A DNA stretch of 64,000 nucleotides, from the NCBI GenBank assembly GCA_002436025.1, contig DIXM01000002.1, forward strand, positions 124,001 through 188,000, given 5' to 3'. The notes beneath the pieces were generated by a model. The model saw only the letters and a list, made by a program, of their open reading frames with translations. It ran no database searches and was not told the origin of the DNA. The stretch comes from a candidate division Hyd24-12 bacterium UBA6080 (lineage in GTDB: Bacteria > Fermentibacterota > Fermentibacteria > Fermentibacterales > JCC-6). Of the stretch, positions 34,845 through 46,259 are shown in pieces (positions within the stretch are counted from its first letter, which is position 1; every line of letters starts with the position of its first letter). The translations under genes and the position numbers were made by a program.

Positions 34845-37800
34845 GTGAGACACGCCCCTGAACTGATCATCAGGTCGATCTCCCGGGGCGAATTCGCCGG
34901 CAGCTTTCCCGGCGCGGCGGTAACTGCCGACATCCGCGGGTTCACCAGCAGGTTCCAGGGGATGGCCGGGATGGGCGTCGAAGGTGCCGAACAGATCTCC
35001 CGGGACGTCAGCGAAACCCTTTCGGGAGTTGTCGAGATATGCTCGATCCACGGCGGTTTTCCCGTTTCTTTCGCCGGTGACGCCGTTACGGTGGTGTTTC
35101 CCGACGGCCTTGAGACCGCTGGCAGTGCATGCGGGATGCTTCACGCCAGACCTTCCGGCGCATCCCTGCCCCTGAAGACAACAGTGGGCAGCGGCCAGGT
35201 CGTCTGGGATGCCATCCCCCGCGATTCCTGGACGTTCTTCAGCTTTCAGGGCTCGGCCCTGAGCCTTGCAGCAGACGATGATGTGACCTGCCCAGTGGCC
35301 GGCGGATCAGTTCCGGCGCCGGTTTCACGCGGGCCTGTTTTTGTTGCCGGTTTCCTGCCCCCCGACCTTTTCCCTGAAGGGGTCGTCAACCAGTTCAGGC
35401 AGGTCACCAGCATTTTCCTCTCCATAGAGAACAGGGCGGGGTGTCACTGCCCCAGGGAGTTCCAGACAAAGGTGCTGGAACTGGCCGGCGAGATGGGGGG
35501 CTTCGTCTCGGGTCTTCACGCGGGGGGAGCCGGACAGCGGCTGCTCGTGGTGTTCGGCGCGCCGGTTACGCGCGAGGACGATCCCTACAGGGCCGACAGC
35601 TTTCTGCGAGGCGTATTCTCATCAGCATCGGGAAGGGTTCGCGCCGGTGCCGCGACGGGCCTGGTGTTCAGCGGGGCTATCCGCACACCGATGCTCGAGT
35701 CCTACACGGTTCTGGGCCCCTCGGTGAACCTCGCGGCAAGGCTTCACGATGCCGCTGTGTGGAACAGCGTTTACGGAGACCCCGTTTTCAACCAGGCATC
35801 CCGGCTCGGGATGAGAAGTGAGCTTTGTCTTTCCTTGAAGGGTTTTTCAGGCGTGGTGAACGCGCTGGTTCTCTCGCCCTGGAAACAGAGGAGGGAGACA
35901 CGGGGTTCGACCCCTCCGCTTATCGAACGCGAGGACGTTCTTGAACTCGTGGAAAGGGAGATTTCCCTCTCAGGTTCATCGGTCCTTCTGCAGGGTGACA
36001 CGGGCATGGGAAAAACCCGGCTTCTGGAGGAACTCGAACGCAGGCGTGGAGACACCCTGTTCATGAACCTCCGTTGCCGTTCGCTGCCAGCTTCGGGGTC
36101 GGACATCTTCGGTTCGTGGTTCGGCGAGTGGCTTGGCGGAAGGGACCGGCAGGAAGGGCTGCCGGCGTTCAAGGAGAAACTCTACGGGTTCATCGGCCGC
36201 CTCGAGGACCTTGGTGACCCCGCCGCCCTGCATGCCGCCGACGAGCTTCTTCGCGCCGAATCATTCCTGGCGGCGCTGGTGGGGCTGGGATGGGAGAGAT
36301 CGCTTTACCTGGGGCTCGATCCCCAGGGCAGGTTTACCAACACCGTCGCGGCTCTCGCGGCGTTCATCCGGGGAAGTTCCCTTCTGGGTCCGATGGTGTT
36401 GGCTGTGGATGACCTTCAGTGGATCTCGCCTGACTCCCTGGGGCTTCTTTCAGCTGTTCTGGGAGAGCTTGGGGAGCACCGGCCGCCGCTGCTCCTTCTT
36501 TCCAGGCCCGACAGTGGAGACACCGTCTCAACACTTGGCATCGCGCCCCGGACCGTCGAGCTCAGTCCGCTCTCGCGGGATGGCAGCAGGGCTTTCCTGC
36601 AGTGGAGCCTGGGTCGGGCCCCCTCGGACGACCTGCTGGAGTGGTTCAACAGACGCACCGAGGGCATCCCCTTCTTCATGGAGCACTATGCGGGCATGCT
36701 GGAATCAGCCGATTCACCGCCCTGCGACGACAGCTTCCCCGGAAGCCTTCACGCCCTCCTGGTGGCCCGCCTGGACAGACTCGGAGCAGAGCTTCGCAGG
36801 GCGGTGCTCTGCGCCAGCGTTCTTGGAAGGGAGTTCGACCGGGAGGTCCTCGACATTCTCTGCAACGGAGGCCTTACCGGTGAGCTCGTTGAGAGGGGTG
36901 TGAGGGAAAGGGTCTGGCGGGTCGAGCAGGACGGGAGCTGCAGCTTCGTCCACATCCTTCTCCGGGAAGCCGCCTACAGGCTTCAGCTTCAGGGAGAGCG
37001 GCTTCCGCTTCATGAGAAGGCAGCCGAGGGCATGGCAGGGCTGTGGGGTGAGAAACCTGAAAGAGCTGCGATCATAGCCCACCACATGGAGATGGCCGGA
37101 AGGGGGGGCGACGCCGCTGACTGGTACATGAGGGCCGGGGAGTATTCCCTTTCGAGAAGGATGACCACTTCGTGCCAGTTCCAGCTCGAAAAGGTCCTTG
37201 AGTTTTCCGAGAACCCCGCTCAGCGGATGACCGCCCACCGGCTGTTTTTTAACCTGATCATATCGTCGGGGGATATCGGGCGGGCCCACGAAGCCATCGA
37301 GCGAGCCGCGCTCGACATCGGTGACGACCCTTCGATGCATGCCGTGATAAAGCTGATGCGGGCGAACCTGGCTGTGAACGCGGGCCGTCCCGGTGACGCC
37401 ATGGAGCATCTTCGCGAGCTGGAACACATGAACCCTTCCCTTCGGCCTGAAGTGATGCATCTGCGTGGACGGGTCACAGTGCTCGAGGGCAGGAACGACC
37501 TGGCACTCGAGCTTCTTCTTGATGTCTACCGTGAGTTCCGCTCGGGCACCCCCGAAGAGAGGCTCCTGGCTTACAAAGCCCTGGGCAACGCCTGCGGCTG
37601 CATGCTCAGGCTTCGGGAAAAGCTTGAGCAAGCTGAGGAAAGCCTGAAGATGGTTCGTGACTACGCCAGGGAAGCGGGCAATCTGCTGATGGAGACACTC
37701 AGCGTGGGCAACCTCGCGCTGGTTTACAAGTACCTTCCAAACAGGATGATGGACGCCATGCGGACGACAAGGGAGCACATGGAGCTTGCCCGGCGTACTG

Positions 37801-38450
37801 GGAGCAGGCTTGTGGAGCTTCAGGCCACCGGCAACCTCGGCTCGCTCATGGAGAAGCTGGACCCATCGCCCGAGGCGTTCCGGCTGCTTGAGAGATCGGT
37901 TGAGCTGGCAAGACGGTACGGAGGCGGGGAATCGCTATCGATCGCCCTTGCCAACCTTGCCAGCGCCTGCGCAAGGGTGGGGCGGCGAGAAGATGCATGC
38001 CGGTTGTTTTCCGAGGCCCTGGATGTGTGCCGTGATCACGGCCTGGGGCTGCACAGGGTTGACTACGCACTGGAGATGAGCAACGTGCTGGTTGACATGG
38101 GCAGGGCGGAGGAAGCCGAGGTTTTGATCAACCAGGTGCGGGAGTGGGGGTTCCCGGAAGACTACATAAGTTACTATTCGTGTTCGTTTGGAAAGCTCCT
38201 TGTGGCCCAGGGAAGGAACGGGGAGGCCGAGAAGGTACTGAGGGAAGCCCTTTCCGGACCATGTGACGGGTTGGAGAGGTTTGACCTCCTCAGGCAGCTC
38301 TTCCTCGCAACGGGAGACCGCGAAGTACTAACAAGATGCCTCAGTGAGGGCGACCTGCTTCAGAAGGAGCATCCGCACTGGGATACGGAAGCCAAGCTGG
38401 TCGAACTTAGAAAAGCGACGGGTCTGTCCGAGCCTTCCCCCGGGGGGTGA
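34845..38450 (+). CDS. soluble adenylyl cyclase-like protein: two cyclase domains, ATPase, TPR
   Basis: This is a 1201-residue soluble protein. Two class III cyclase homology domains (about 20-165 and 180-345) are followed by an AAA-type ATPase (Walker A GDTGMGKT near 385; Walker B VLAVDDLQW near 522) and many TPR-like helices to the end, the order found in mammalian soluble adenylyl cyclase (ADCY10). Domain 1 keeps the two metal-binding Asp (ADIRGFT, D29; FAGD, D79) but has lost the Asn/Arg pair (SALSLAADD). Domain 2 has lost both Asp but keeps YTVLGPSVNLAARL (T288, N295, R299). The halves complement each other, so one active site is predicted. The Lys that reads adenine in ADCY10 (four residues before the second Asp) is Ser75 here. 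Start GTG 34845. Confidence 0.85.
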   Translation: MRHAPELIIRSISRGEFAGSFPGAAVTADIRGFTSRFQGMAGMGVEGAEQISRDVSETLSGVVEICSIHGGFPVSFAGDAVTVVFPDGLETAGSACGMLHARPSGASLPLKTTVGSGQVVWDAIPRDSWTFFSFQGSALSLAADDDVTCPVAGGSVPAPVSRGPVFVAGFLPPDLFPEGVVNQFRQVTSIFLSIENRAGCHCPREFQTKVLELAGEMGGFVSGLHAGGAGQRLLVVFGAPVTREDDPYRADSFLRGVFSSASGRVRAGAATGLVFSGAIRTPMLESYTVLGPSVNLAARLHDAAVWNSVYGDPVFNQASRLGMRSELCLSLKGFSGVVNALVLSPWKQRRETRGSTPPLIEREDVLELVEREISLSGSSVLLQGDTGMGKTRLLEELERRRGDTLFMNLRCRSLPASGSDIFGSWFGEWLGGRDRQEGLPAFKEKLYGFIGRLEDLGDPAALHAADELLRAESFLAALVGLGWERSLYLGLDPQGRFTNTVAALAAFIRGSSLLGPMVLAVDDLQWISPDSLGLLSAVLGELGEHRPPLLLLSRPDSGDTVSTLGIAPRTVELSPLSRDGSRAFLQWSLGRAPSDDLLEWFNRRTEGIPFFMEHYAGMLESADSPPCDDSFPGSLHALLVARLDRLGAELRRAVLCASVLGREFDREVLDILCNGGLTGELVERGVRERVWRVEQDGSCSFVHILLREAAYRLQLQGERLPLHEKAAEGMAGLWGEKPERAAIIAHHMEMAGRGGDAADWYMRAGEYSLSRRMTTSCQFQLEKVLEFSENPAQRMTAHRLFFNLIISSGDIGRAHEAIERAALDIGDDPSMHAVIKLMRANLAVNAGRPGDAMEHLRELEHMNPSLRPEVMHLRGRVTVLEGRNDLALELLLDVYREFRSGTPEERLLAYKALGNACGCMLRLREKLEQAEESLKMVRDYAREAGNLLMETLSVGNLALVYKYLPNRMMDAMRTTREHMELARRTGSRLVELQATGNLGSLMEKLDPSPEAFRLLERSVELARRYGGGESLSIALANLASACARVGRREDACRLFSEALDVCRDHGLGLHRVDYALEMSNVLVDMGRAEEAEVLINQVREWGFPEDYISYYSCSFGKLLVAQGRNGEAEKVLREALSGPCDGLERFDLLRQLFLATGDREVLTRCLSEGDLLQKEHPHWDTEAKLVELRKATGLSEPSPGG

Positions 38451-38548
38451 GTTGCGCCCGGCCATTGCGTACCCCTCTTTGAAAAGGTTAGTTTAGCTCT
38501 GCGGGATTTTTCTCTCGCGGTTTTTGTCCCGTTCGGAAGGGATCTTCA

Positions 38549-39490
38549 ATGGGCGTGTATCTTGTCACCGGCGGCGCCGGGTTCATCGGGTGCAACATAG
38601 TCAGAGAGCTTCTGGCCCGGGGCGGGGTGGTTCGTGTACTCGACAACTTCTCGACCGGGCACCGCAGGAACCTCGAGGATGTGGCTTCGGACGTTGAGAT
38701 CCTCGAGGGCGACATCCGCAGCTTCCACATTGTCCAGCAGGCCATGAAGGGCGTGGAGGTTGTTTTCCACGAAGGCGCTCTGCCCTCGGTTCCCAGGTCG
38801 ATCGCCGACCCCATAACATCCAACGAGGTGAACGTGGGTGGCACCCTTAACGTCCTTCACGCGGCTGTCGACGCCGGAGTTCGAAGGGTTGTGTTCGCGT
38901 CTTCATCGTCCATCTACGGGAACGCTCCCTGCGAGGTCAAGGACGAAACCCTCTCACCCATGCCCCTCTCACCATACGCGGTGAGCAAGCTGGCTGGCGA
39001 GGCCTACTTCCAGGTCTTCCACAGGATCTACGGCCTCGAAACTGTCGCCCTGCGGTATTTCAACGTGTTCGGCCCCCATCAGGACCCTGACAGCCCCTAC
39101 TCCGCAGTCATCCCCCTCTTCATCAGGTCATTCCGTGAGGGGCGCGCGCCCTCCATAAACGGCTCGGGCCAGCAGAGCCGTGACTTCACCTATGTTGCAA
39201 ACGTGGTCCACGGCAACCTGCTGGCCGCCGATGCCCCCGATGCTCCGGGCCGGGTGATCAACGTGGCGTGCAACGGTTCGGTGACCGTGAACCACCTGGC
39301 CACTGAAATAGCGCGTCTTGTCGGCCGCCCCGACATCACCCCGGTTCACCGCGAATCCCGCCCTGGCGACGTGATGCACTCCTGCGCTTCCATCGCCCTC
39401 GCCGAGCGCCTCCTCGGCTACACCCCCGTCGTCCCCTTCGCCGACGGCCTCGCTCGCACCGTTGCATGGTTTGGGGACGGACTTAGATAA
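38549..39490 (+). CDS. UDP-sugar 4-epimerase-like SDR
   Basis: This is a 313-residue extended SDR with VTGGAGFIGCN at the N-terminus, LDNFSTGHRRN, the catalytic YAVSK (about residues 148-152), ALRYFNVFGPHQDP and DFTYVANVV. The pattern FNVFGPRQ/HQDP and the LDNFSTG loop fit WbpP/Gne-type UDP-GlcNAc or UDP-glucose 4-epimerases. It stands alone between the cyclase-like gene and a decarboxylase gene, so its pathway is unclear. GAAGGGA precedes the ATG. Confidence 0.85.
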   Translation: MGVYLVTGGAGFIGCNIVRELLARGGVVRVLDNFSTGHRRNLEDVASDVEILEGDIRSFHIVQQAMKGVEVVFHEGALPSVPRSIADPITSNEVNVGGTLNVLHAAVDAGVRRVVFASSSSIYGNAPCEVKDETLSPMPLSPYAVSKLAGEAYFQVFHRIYGLETVALRYFNVFGPHQDPDSPYSAVIPLFIRSFREGRAPSINGSGQQSRDFTYVANVVHGNLLAADAPDAPGRVINVACNGSVTVNHLATEIARLVGRPDITPVHRESRPGDVMHSCASIALAERLLGYTPVVPFADGLARTVAWFGDGLR

Positions 39491-39744
39491 CTTAGTTTAT
39501 TGATGTAGAGTATTGGTGTGCAATTACATACTATTCGGTTACCCCTTTTCCAGACTTGACCTGCTCCCTTTTGTACGATCATTGTTCAATCGGTTTTGTA
39601 ATTCATTACAGGTCATTAAATTGAGCTGACACAGCACCCGGTTGCGGCCCTATGCTCATCTTCGAGGGTTGTCACTTTCCAGAAATGTATATTTCCGCAA
39701 TCGGCCCGGTTTGGTTTTTCCACAGTTTTTGAGGAGAGGGCAAA

Positions 39745-42015
39745 ATGAAGGCAGTAAACAGAGGATCGTTTCCCATCCTCATAGTCAGTGGCGAGATCGG
39801 ATCACACACCCTCGAGGGCAGAAGGGTGCGGGCAATCACGGAGAAACTGGAGAACTCAGGTTTCACCGTTCTGAAGGCCGAAAACTGTACCGATGGCCTC
39901 AGTGATTTCCACACCCATCCCAACCTCGGATGCGCCGTTGTTGACTGGAACACCGAGAATGACATGCCCCAGGATTTCCTGCGGGGGATAAGGCGCTTCA
40001 GCGACGTTCTGCCCGTGCTGCTCATGACCGACCGGTTCAGCGTGGAGAAGTTGCCGATCGGAATCCTCAGGGAGATCGACGGGTACATCTGGCTTGCCGA
40101 AGACACGCCCGACTTCATCGCCGGCAGGATCGAGAAGGCCGCCCTTTCCTACATCGAGGGGATACTCCCGGTGTTCTTCAGGGAGCTGGTGAAGTACGCC
40201 GAAGAGTACCGCTACTCATGGCACACCCCGGGGCACATGGGTGGTGTCGCATTCATGAAGACACCCGCCGGCAAAGTGTGCTTTGATTTCTTCGGCGAGA
40301 ACATGTTCAGGGCCGACCTTTCGGTCTCGGTTCCCGAGCTTGGTTCTCTTCCCGACCACCAGGGTCCGATCGGAGCTGCGGAGAGGCATGCCGCAAGGGT
40401 GTTCAACGCTTCGCAGACGTTCTTCGTAACCAACGGATCAAGTGCGGCGAACCTCATGGTCTGGAGCTCGATGGTCACCACGGGCGACGTGGTGGTGGTC
40501 GACAGGAATTGCCACAAAAGCATCAACCACGCCATCATACTCGCAGACGCGATTCCGATCTACTTCAAACCCACAAGGAACCCGTACGGAACCATCGGTC
40601 CAATAGCCTTGAAGGAGTTCGACGCGCAGGCCATAAGGGCCAAGATCGAGAATTGTCCCCTCATCATCGACAAGAACTCGAGGGTTCGCCTGGCCACCAT
40701 CACCAACAGCACCTATGATGGCTTGTGCTACAACACTCTGCGGATTACTGAAGCGCTTTCCGAAACGGTCGACGGCATTCATTTCGACGAGGCGTGGTTC
40801 GCGTACGCCCACTTCCATCCGCTTTACCGGGGCCATTACGCCATGACCCCAAGACCGGATAATGACGAGGCAAGGATGCCTGTCTTCGCCACGCAGTCCA
40901 CCCATAAGACACTCGCAGCCATGTCCCAGGCATCAATGGTGCATTACCGCGACGGAGCTGACCGCAGGATCGATCCTGATGTGTTCAACGAGGCGTACCT
41001 TATGCACAGCTCTACCTCGCCCCAGTACGGCATGATCGCCACCCTAGATGTCTCAACGCAGATGATGGAAGGCAAGGCCGGCGTTCGTATGATGCAGGAA
41101 GCCCTCCGCGAACCCGTTGTGTTCAGAAAGACAATGGCCTCGATCAACAGCGAGATAATGCATTCGGAGTCTGACCCGTCCCGGAAGTGGTGGTTCACCG
41201 CGTGGCAGCCCGACAACCTTCTTGACGTGGAGGACAAGCAGCTTCTGGCAGAGCAGGAGTGGTGGACCCTTAAGGCATCTGATTCCTGGCACATGTTCAA
41301 CGGCATGGATGACGGCGGGATCATGCTGGACCCGTTCAAGGTGACACTTGCCACACCCGGTATCAATCGAGAGGGCAACCTTGATGAGTGGGGCATTCCT
41401 GCTGCCATCGTTACCAAGTGGCTTCGCTCCAGGGGCATCATGGTCGAGAAGACGGGCCATTACTCGTGGCTGCTCCTGTTCAGCATAGGCATCACGAAAG
41501 GCAAGTCCGGAACCCTTCTGGCGGAGCTGTTCCGTTTCAAGGAGCTTTATGACGAGGATGTCGAGCTCGAGGAGATACTGCCTGAACTTGTGAAGACCCA
41601 TCCCGACGAGTACGGCGAAATGACGATCCAGCAACTCTGCATGAGGATGCACACCTTCCTGAGGGAATACCGTCTTGTGGACGGGATGCTCTCATGCTTC
41701 CGAACCCTGCCCCGACAGGTCATGACGCCCGGCCAGGCGTACCGCGAGATGGTCAGGGGCGAGGTGGAGAGGGTCAGCATCAGGTCACTGGAGGGGAGGG
41801 TGGTTGCCGTGCAGGTCGTTCCCTATCCGCCCGGCATTCCCATCATCATGCCCGGCGAGATGATCACCGAGGAAACCCGGCACATCATCGACTACCTGGG
41901 TGCGGTCGAGGAACTTGAAGCCATGTTTCCCGGCTTCGAGGGCGAGATCCACGGAGTGCACAAGGTCCGCGACGACGAGGCGATCAACCGGTTCCAGATA
42001 TACTGCCTGAAGTAG
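39745..42015 (+). CDS. adiA: PLP-dependent arginine decarboxylase, AdiA-like
   Basis: This is a 756-residue protein of the fold III Orn/Lys/Arg decarboxylase family. An N-terminal receiver-like wing domain (about 1-130) is followed by WHTPGHMGG, FFVTNGSSAANL, DGIHFDEAWFAYA and STHKTLAAMSQASM with the PLP Lys at residue 388. E. coli AdiA is about 755 residues with Lys386, closer than LdcI or SpeC (about 715-730), so arginine is the best guess; lysine is possible. GAGGAGAGGG precedes the ATG. It would remove CO2 from arginine to give agmatine, using a proton, in acid resistance or polyamine synthesis. No antiporter lies next to it. Confidence 0.88.
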   Translation: MKAVNRGSFPILIVSGEIGSHTLEGRRVRAITEKLENSGFTVLKAENCTDGLSDFHTHPNLGCAVVDWNTENDMPQDFLRGIRRFSDVLPVLLMTDRFSVEKLPIGILREIDGYIWLAEDTPDFIAGRIEKAALSYIEGILPVFFRELVKYAEEYRYSWHTPGHMGGVAFMKTPAGKVCFDFFGENMFRADLSVSVPELGSLPDHQGPIGAAERHAARVFNASQTFFVTNGSSAANLMVWSSMVTTGDVVVVDRNCHKSINHAIILADAIPIYFKPTRNPYGTIGPIALKEFDAQAIRAKIENCPLIIDKNSRVRLATITNSTYDGLCYNTLRITEALSETVDGIHFDEAWFAYAHFHPLYRGHYAMTPRPDNDEARMPVFATQSTHKTLAAMSQASMVHYRDGADRRIDPDVFNEAYLMHSSTSPQYGMIATLDVSTQMMEGKAGVRMMQEALREPVVFRKTMASINSEIMHSESDPSRKWWFTAWQPDNLLDVEDKQLLAEQEWWTLKASDSWHMFNGMDDGGIMLDPFKVTLATPGINREGNLDEWGIPAAIVTKWLRSRGIMVEKTGHYSWLLLFSIGITKGKSGTLLAELFRFKELYDEDVELEEILPELVKTHPDEYGEMTIQQLCMRMHTFLREYRLVDGMLSCFRTLPRQVMTPGQAYREMVRGEVERVSIRSLEGRVVAVQVVPYPPGIPIIMPGEMITEETRHIIDYLGAVEELEAMFPGFEGEIHGVHKVRDDEAINRFQIYCLK

Positions 42016-42240
42016 AGGTTTTCTCCTCAGGGGTCCATCGCGACTGATCCCGGAAGTCCGCGGGATCGCAGCCGGTGATGCTCTCCGATTGATGGCATTC
42101 AAACAGAGCGTTTTATAACCGAGGCTTCGATCCCCTGGGCTTGCTCATCAAACATGAATGATCGAATTCGGCGTTCCCTGTAACGCGCTCTCCCGAATCA
42201 TCAGTATTGACGTTATCATGGTTGACGATAAATTAACCCA

Positions 42241-42897
42241 ATGGCGAGGATAGCACGCGTTGTACTGGCGGACATTCCGCATCATGTCACGCAACGTGGC
42301 AACAGGCGGCAGAAAGTATTCTTCAACGAACCGGACTACTCCACCTATCTTTCCATTCTTTTGGAGTTTACAAGCCTGCGTGGTGTTGATGTCTGGGCAT
42401 ACTGCCTCATGCCCAACCATGTTCACATCGTCGCAGTCCCGAGGAATCCCGGAAACCTGACGAGGGCTTTTGGCGAGGTGCATCGCAGGTACACCTGGTT
42501 GATCAACAGAAGGGAGTGCTGGACAGGGCACCTTTGGCAGGGCAGGTATGCTTCCTTTCCCATGGATGATGCGCATCTTCTTCTGGCTGCACGATACATC
42601 GAGCAGAATCCCGTCAGGGCAGGGCTTTGCGCCCTGCCTGAGCAGTGGCGCTGGAGCAGCGCCCGGCACCATCTTGGCCTTGAAGCCGATCCTGTGATCT
42701 CACAGAGCGATCTTCTGCATACCTTTGCTGATGACTGGCGAGGGTTTCTGGCTTTTTCTGCGAATCCGGAGGAGATGGTGCTGCTTCGCAGGCATGAGGG
42801 AAGTGGACGCCCTCTTGGCGACAGCGCATTCCTCAAACTGTGCGAGTCGGTTTCGGGTCTGGATCTCTCTCCCCGAAGGCGGGGACCCCACCCTTAA
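42241..42897 (+). CDS. REP-associated tyrosine transposase (RAYT, IS200-like Y1)
   Basis: This is a 218-residue protein of the Y1 HUH single-strand transposase fold. It opens ARVVLADIPHHVTQRGNRRQ, a RAYT hallmark, with the metal-binding MPNHVHIV at about residues 59-66 and the helix ARYIEQNPVRAGLC that holds the likely nucleophile Tyr. RAYTs act at REP palindromes and are usually single-copy, domesticated genes. The ATG at 42241 has no good ribosome site. Just upstream is TTATC-N9-GATAA, a small inverted repeat; no REP array was found around it. Confidence 0.85.
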   Translation: MARIARVVLADIPHHVTQRGNRRQKVFFNEPDYSTYLSILLEFTSLRGVDVWAYCLMPNHVHIVAVPRNPGNLTRAFGEVHRRYTWLINRRECWTGHLWQGRYASFPMDDAHLLLAARYIEQNPVRAGLCALPEQWRWSSARHHLGLEADPVISQSDLLHTFADDWRGFLAFSANPEEMVLLRRHEGSGRPLGDSAFLKLCESVSGLDLSPRRRGPHP

Positions 42898-42961
42898 AAC
42901 AGTCATTTCTTTCTTTGGATCTGGTTGTTTCGACAGGCTTCAATTTTCGTAAACAAAGACT

Positions 42962-44788
<1,827 letters not shown>

Positions 44789-44790
44789 GA

Positions 44791-46008
44791 TCAGCTCTCC
44801 GGAATCAGTGCCACGACAGTGGTGGTATTGTGGAAGCCACTGTAGCTTCCCGGCGGCATCCGTATCTCTCCGTACGTCTCCCAGCCCAGAACAGGTTTGC
44901 CGGGAAGGATCTTCCTGTAAGAGTCGATGGCCATGGTAAAACTGTCTTCCAGAAGCGCCAGCCGTATCCCGCACTCAAACACGAGCATGCCCGCGAAGTC
45001 CGTCTGACCTGAGCTTTCGGCATCGGTGAAAGCAGCCCGGGCTGCGAGCATTGAGGCTTCGATCTGGGCGTCGGTATTGCTTCCGTCCATAATGCGGAAG
45101 ACCGAGCCCTCGGGGATAGAACAGGCAAACACCAGGGAGCCGTCCGGATTGACGGACATGGGGAAACGGATCTTGTACTCATCGCCGTCTGTGCAGAGTC
45201 CCAGCTCGAAGTTACCCAGTACGAGTTTGGCCTGGTCTTCGGGACTGTTCACGCGGTACCTTGATTTCAGGTGTTCCATGGCGTAGCCTGTCTCACGCGA
45301 CCACACCTCCCATGTCGGCCTTCCGTCGACCTCGTACACCCTGTTGCCCTTTGCGAGTGTCACTGTGTGTGGCTTGCTGAGTGGGGTATGGCCGTGCTTC
45401 ACCCCGCTGTGAAAAGGTCTTTCCGATGTGATGAAGCAGACGGCCGCCGCGTCGGAGGAATCCTGCAGACCATGGAAGACCCTGGTTTCGCGGAAGTTGA
45501 GGTCATCTCCGGCAAAGCCCCCGATAAGTGTCACCGGGTACCCCGAATACCTCTCGAAGAGCCGGGAGGCGGAAAGCGTAAGCTCCTCTCCCGCGCCCGA
45601 CAGACCGTCCGCGAAGAGAACGGCAGTGAGATGCCTTCCGGGTTCAACAGTGGGAATGCCCAGTGCAAGTTTTCTGATCACATCTTCGGGATCGGACCGT
45701 ACTCCCTGGGCTATTGCGGTGGTAAACCCCATGGAGTCGGACGAAAGCAGGCCGATCGCCACACCCCCATTCCCGACACGGTTTTCCGTGAAGTGACCCG
45801 CTGTGGAACAGCCGATCAGGGGGATGGCCCCGACTCCGGCCCTGACAGTTTCCAGAACCTTCCTGTAGTCGCAGTTTGATGAGGAGTGAACCAGCACGAG
45901 TCCCGGGGCAGAGCCGCCAAGCTTGCCCATGGCTTCTCCCAGGGCATTTTCACTGGCGGCTACGGAGTCGCCCGCGCTTGCCAGTCCGGTGACGAATTTT
46001 GCAGCCAT
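44791..46008 (-). CDS. FIST N/C-domain sensory protein
   Basis: This is a 405-residue soluble protein with the FIST layout. The N domain has LVLVHSSSNCDYRKVLETV, IPLIGCSTAGHF and VAIGLLSSDSMG; the C domain has EYKIRFPMSVNPDG, EGSVFRIMDG and ALLEDSFTMAI, then GWETYGEI and FHNTTTVVALIPE. FIST domains are predicted to bind small ligands, perhaps amino acids, and to feed histidine kinases or methyl-accepting proteins. The kinase gene starts two bases after its stop, which supports that pairing. Confidence 0.88.
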   Translation of the reverse strand: MAAKFVTGLASAGDSVAASENALGEAMGKLGGSAPGLVLVHSSSNCDYRKVLETVRAGVGAIPLIGCSTAGHFTENRVGNGGVAIGLLSSDSMGFTTAIAQGVRSDPEDVIRKLALGIPTVEPGRHLTAVLFADGLSGAGEELTLSASRLFERYSGYPVTLIGGFAGDDLNFRETRVFHGLQDSSDAAAVCFITSERPFHSGVKHGHTPLSKPHTVTLAKGNRVYEVDGRPTWEVWSRETGYAMEHLKSRYRVNSPEDQAKLVLGNFELGLCTDGDEYKIRFPMSVNPDGSLVFACSIPEGSVFRIMDGSNTDAQIEASMLAARAAFTDAESSGQTDFAGMLVFECGIRLALLEDSFTMAIDSYRKILPGKPVLGWETYGEIRMPPGSYSGFHNTTTVVALIPES

Positions 46009-46121
46009 TTACTGCCAGCCCCCTCCCGCTGAAACGTAACCAAGAAGCCGTAAGTTGCCAAGTGTGAGAAGCTGATGGCCTGAGCAGCCGCTTTTCAAGG
46101 TGACGGGGAGTGACCGGTGGC

Positions 46122-46259
46122 CTACATGCCTCCCGTTCCATCGGAATCAGGTGCCTGTTCGACCCTCGGGACCGATTCGCCCGCGGCCTCGGGGCCTTCG
46201 CCCCTGCATGCGGTGCCAAGGACCAGAAGCGCCAGAGTGAAAGCAAAGAGCCTTTTCAT
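46122..46259 (-). CDS. short putative lipoprotein
   Basis: This is a 45-residue frame from ATG 46259, overlapping the cupin stop by four bases (ATGA). It starts MKRLFAFTLALLVLGTACRG, a lipoprotein signal with Cys18, although the -3 residue is Gly rather than Leu. The mature part would be only 28 residues and acidic (EGPEAAGESVPRVEQ). The coupling to the cupin gene supports it. A longer open frame through the same bases in the upstream direction is a shadow of the cupin gene. Confidence 0.5.
   Translation of the reverse strand: MKRLFAFTLALLVLGTACRGEGPEAAGESVPRVEQAPDSDGTGGM

Noticed and set aside
36714..37778. 354-residue minus-strand open frame
   Set aside because: It lies antisense to the cyclase-like gene and has no recognisable motif; the sense frame has ATPase and TPR features throughout.
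38430..38460. C/G-rich palindrome at the end of the cyclase-like gene as a terminator
   Set aside because: The CCCCCGGGGGG run has no loop and overlaps the stop codon region; no T tract follows.
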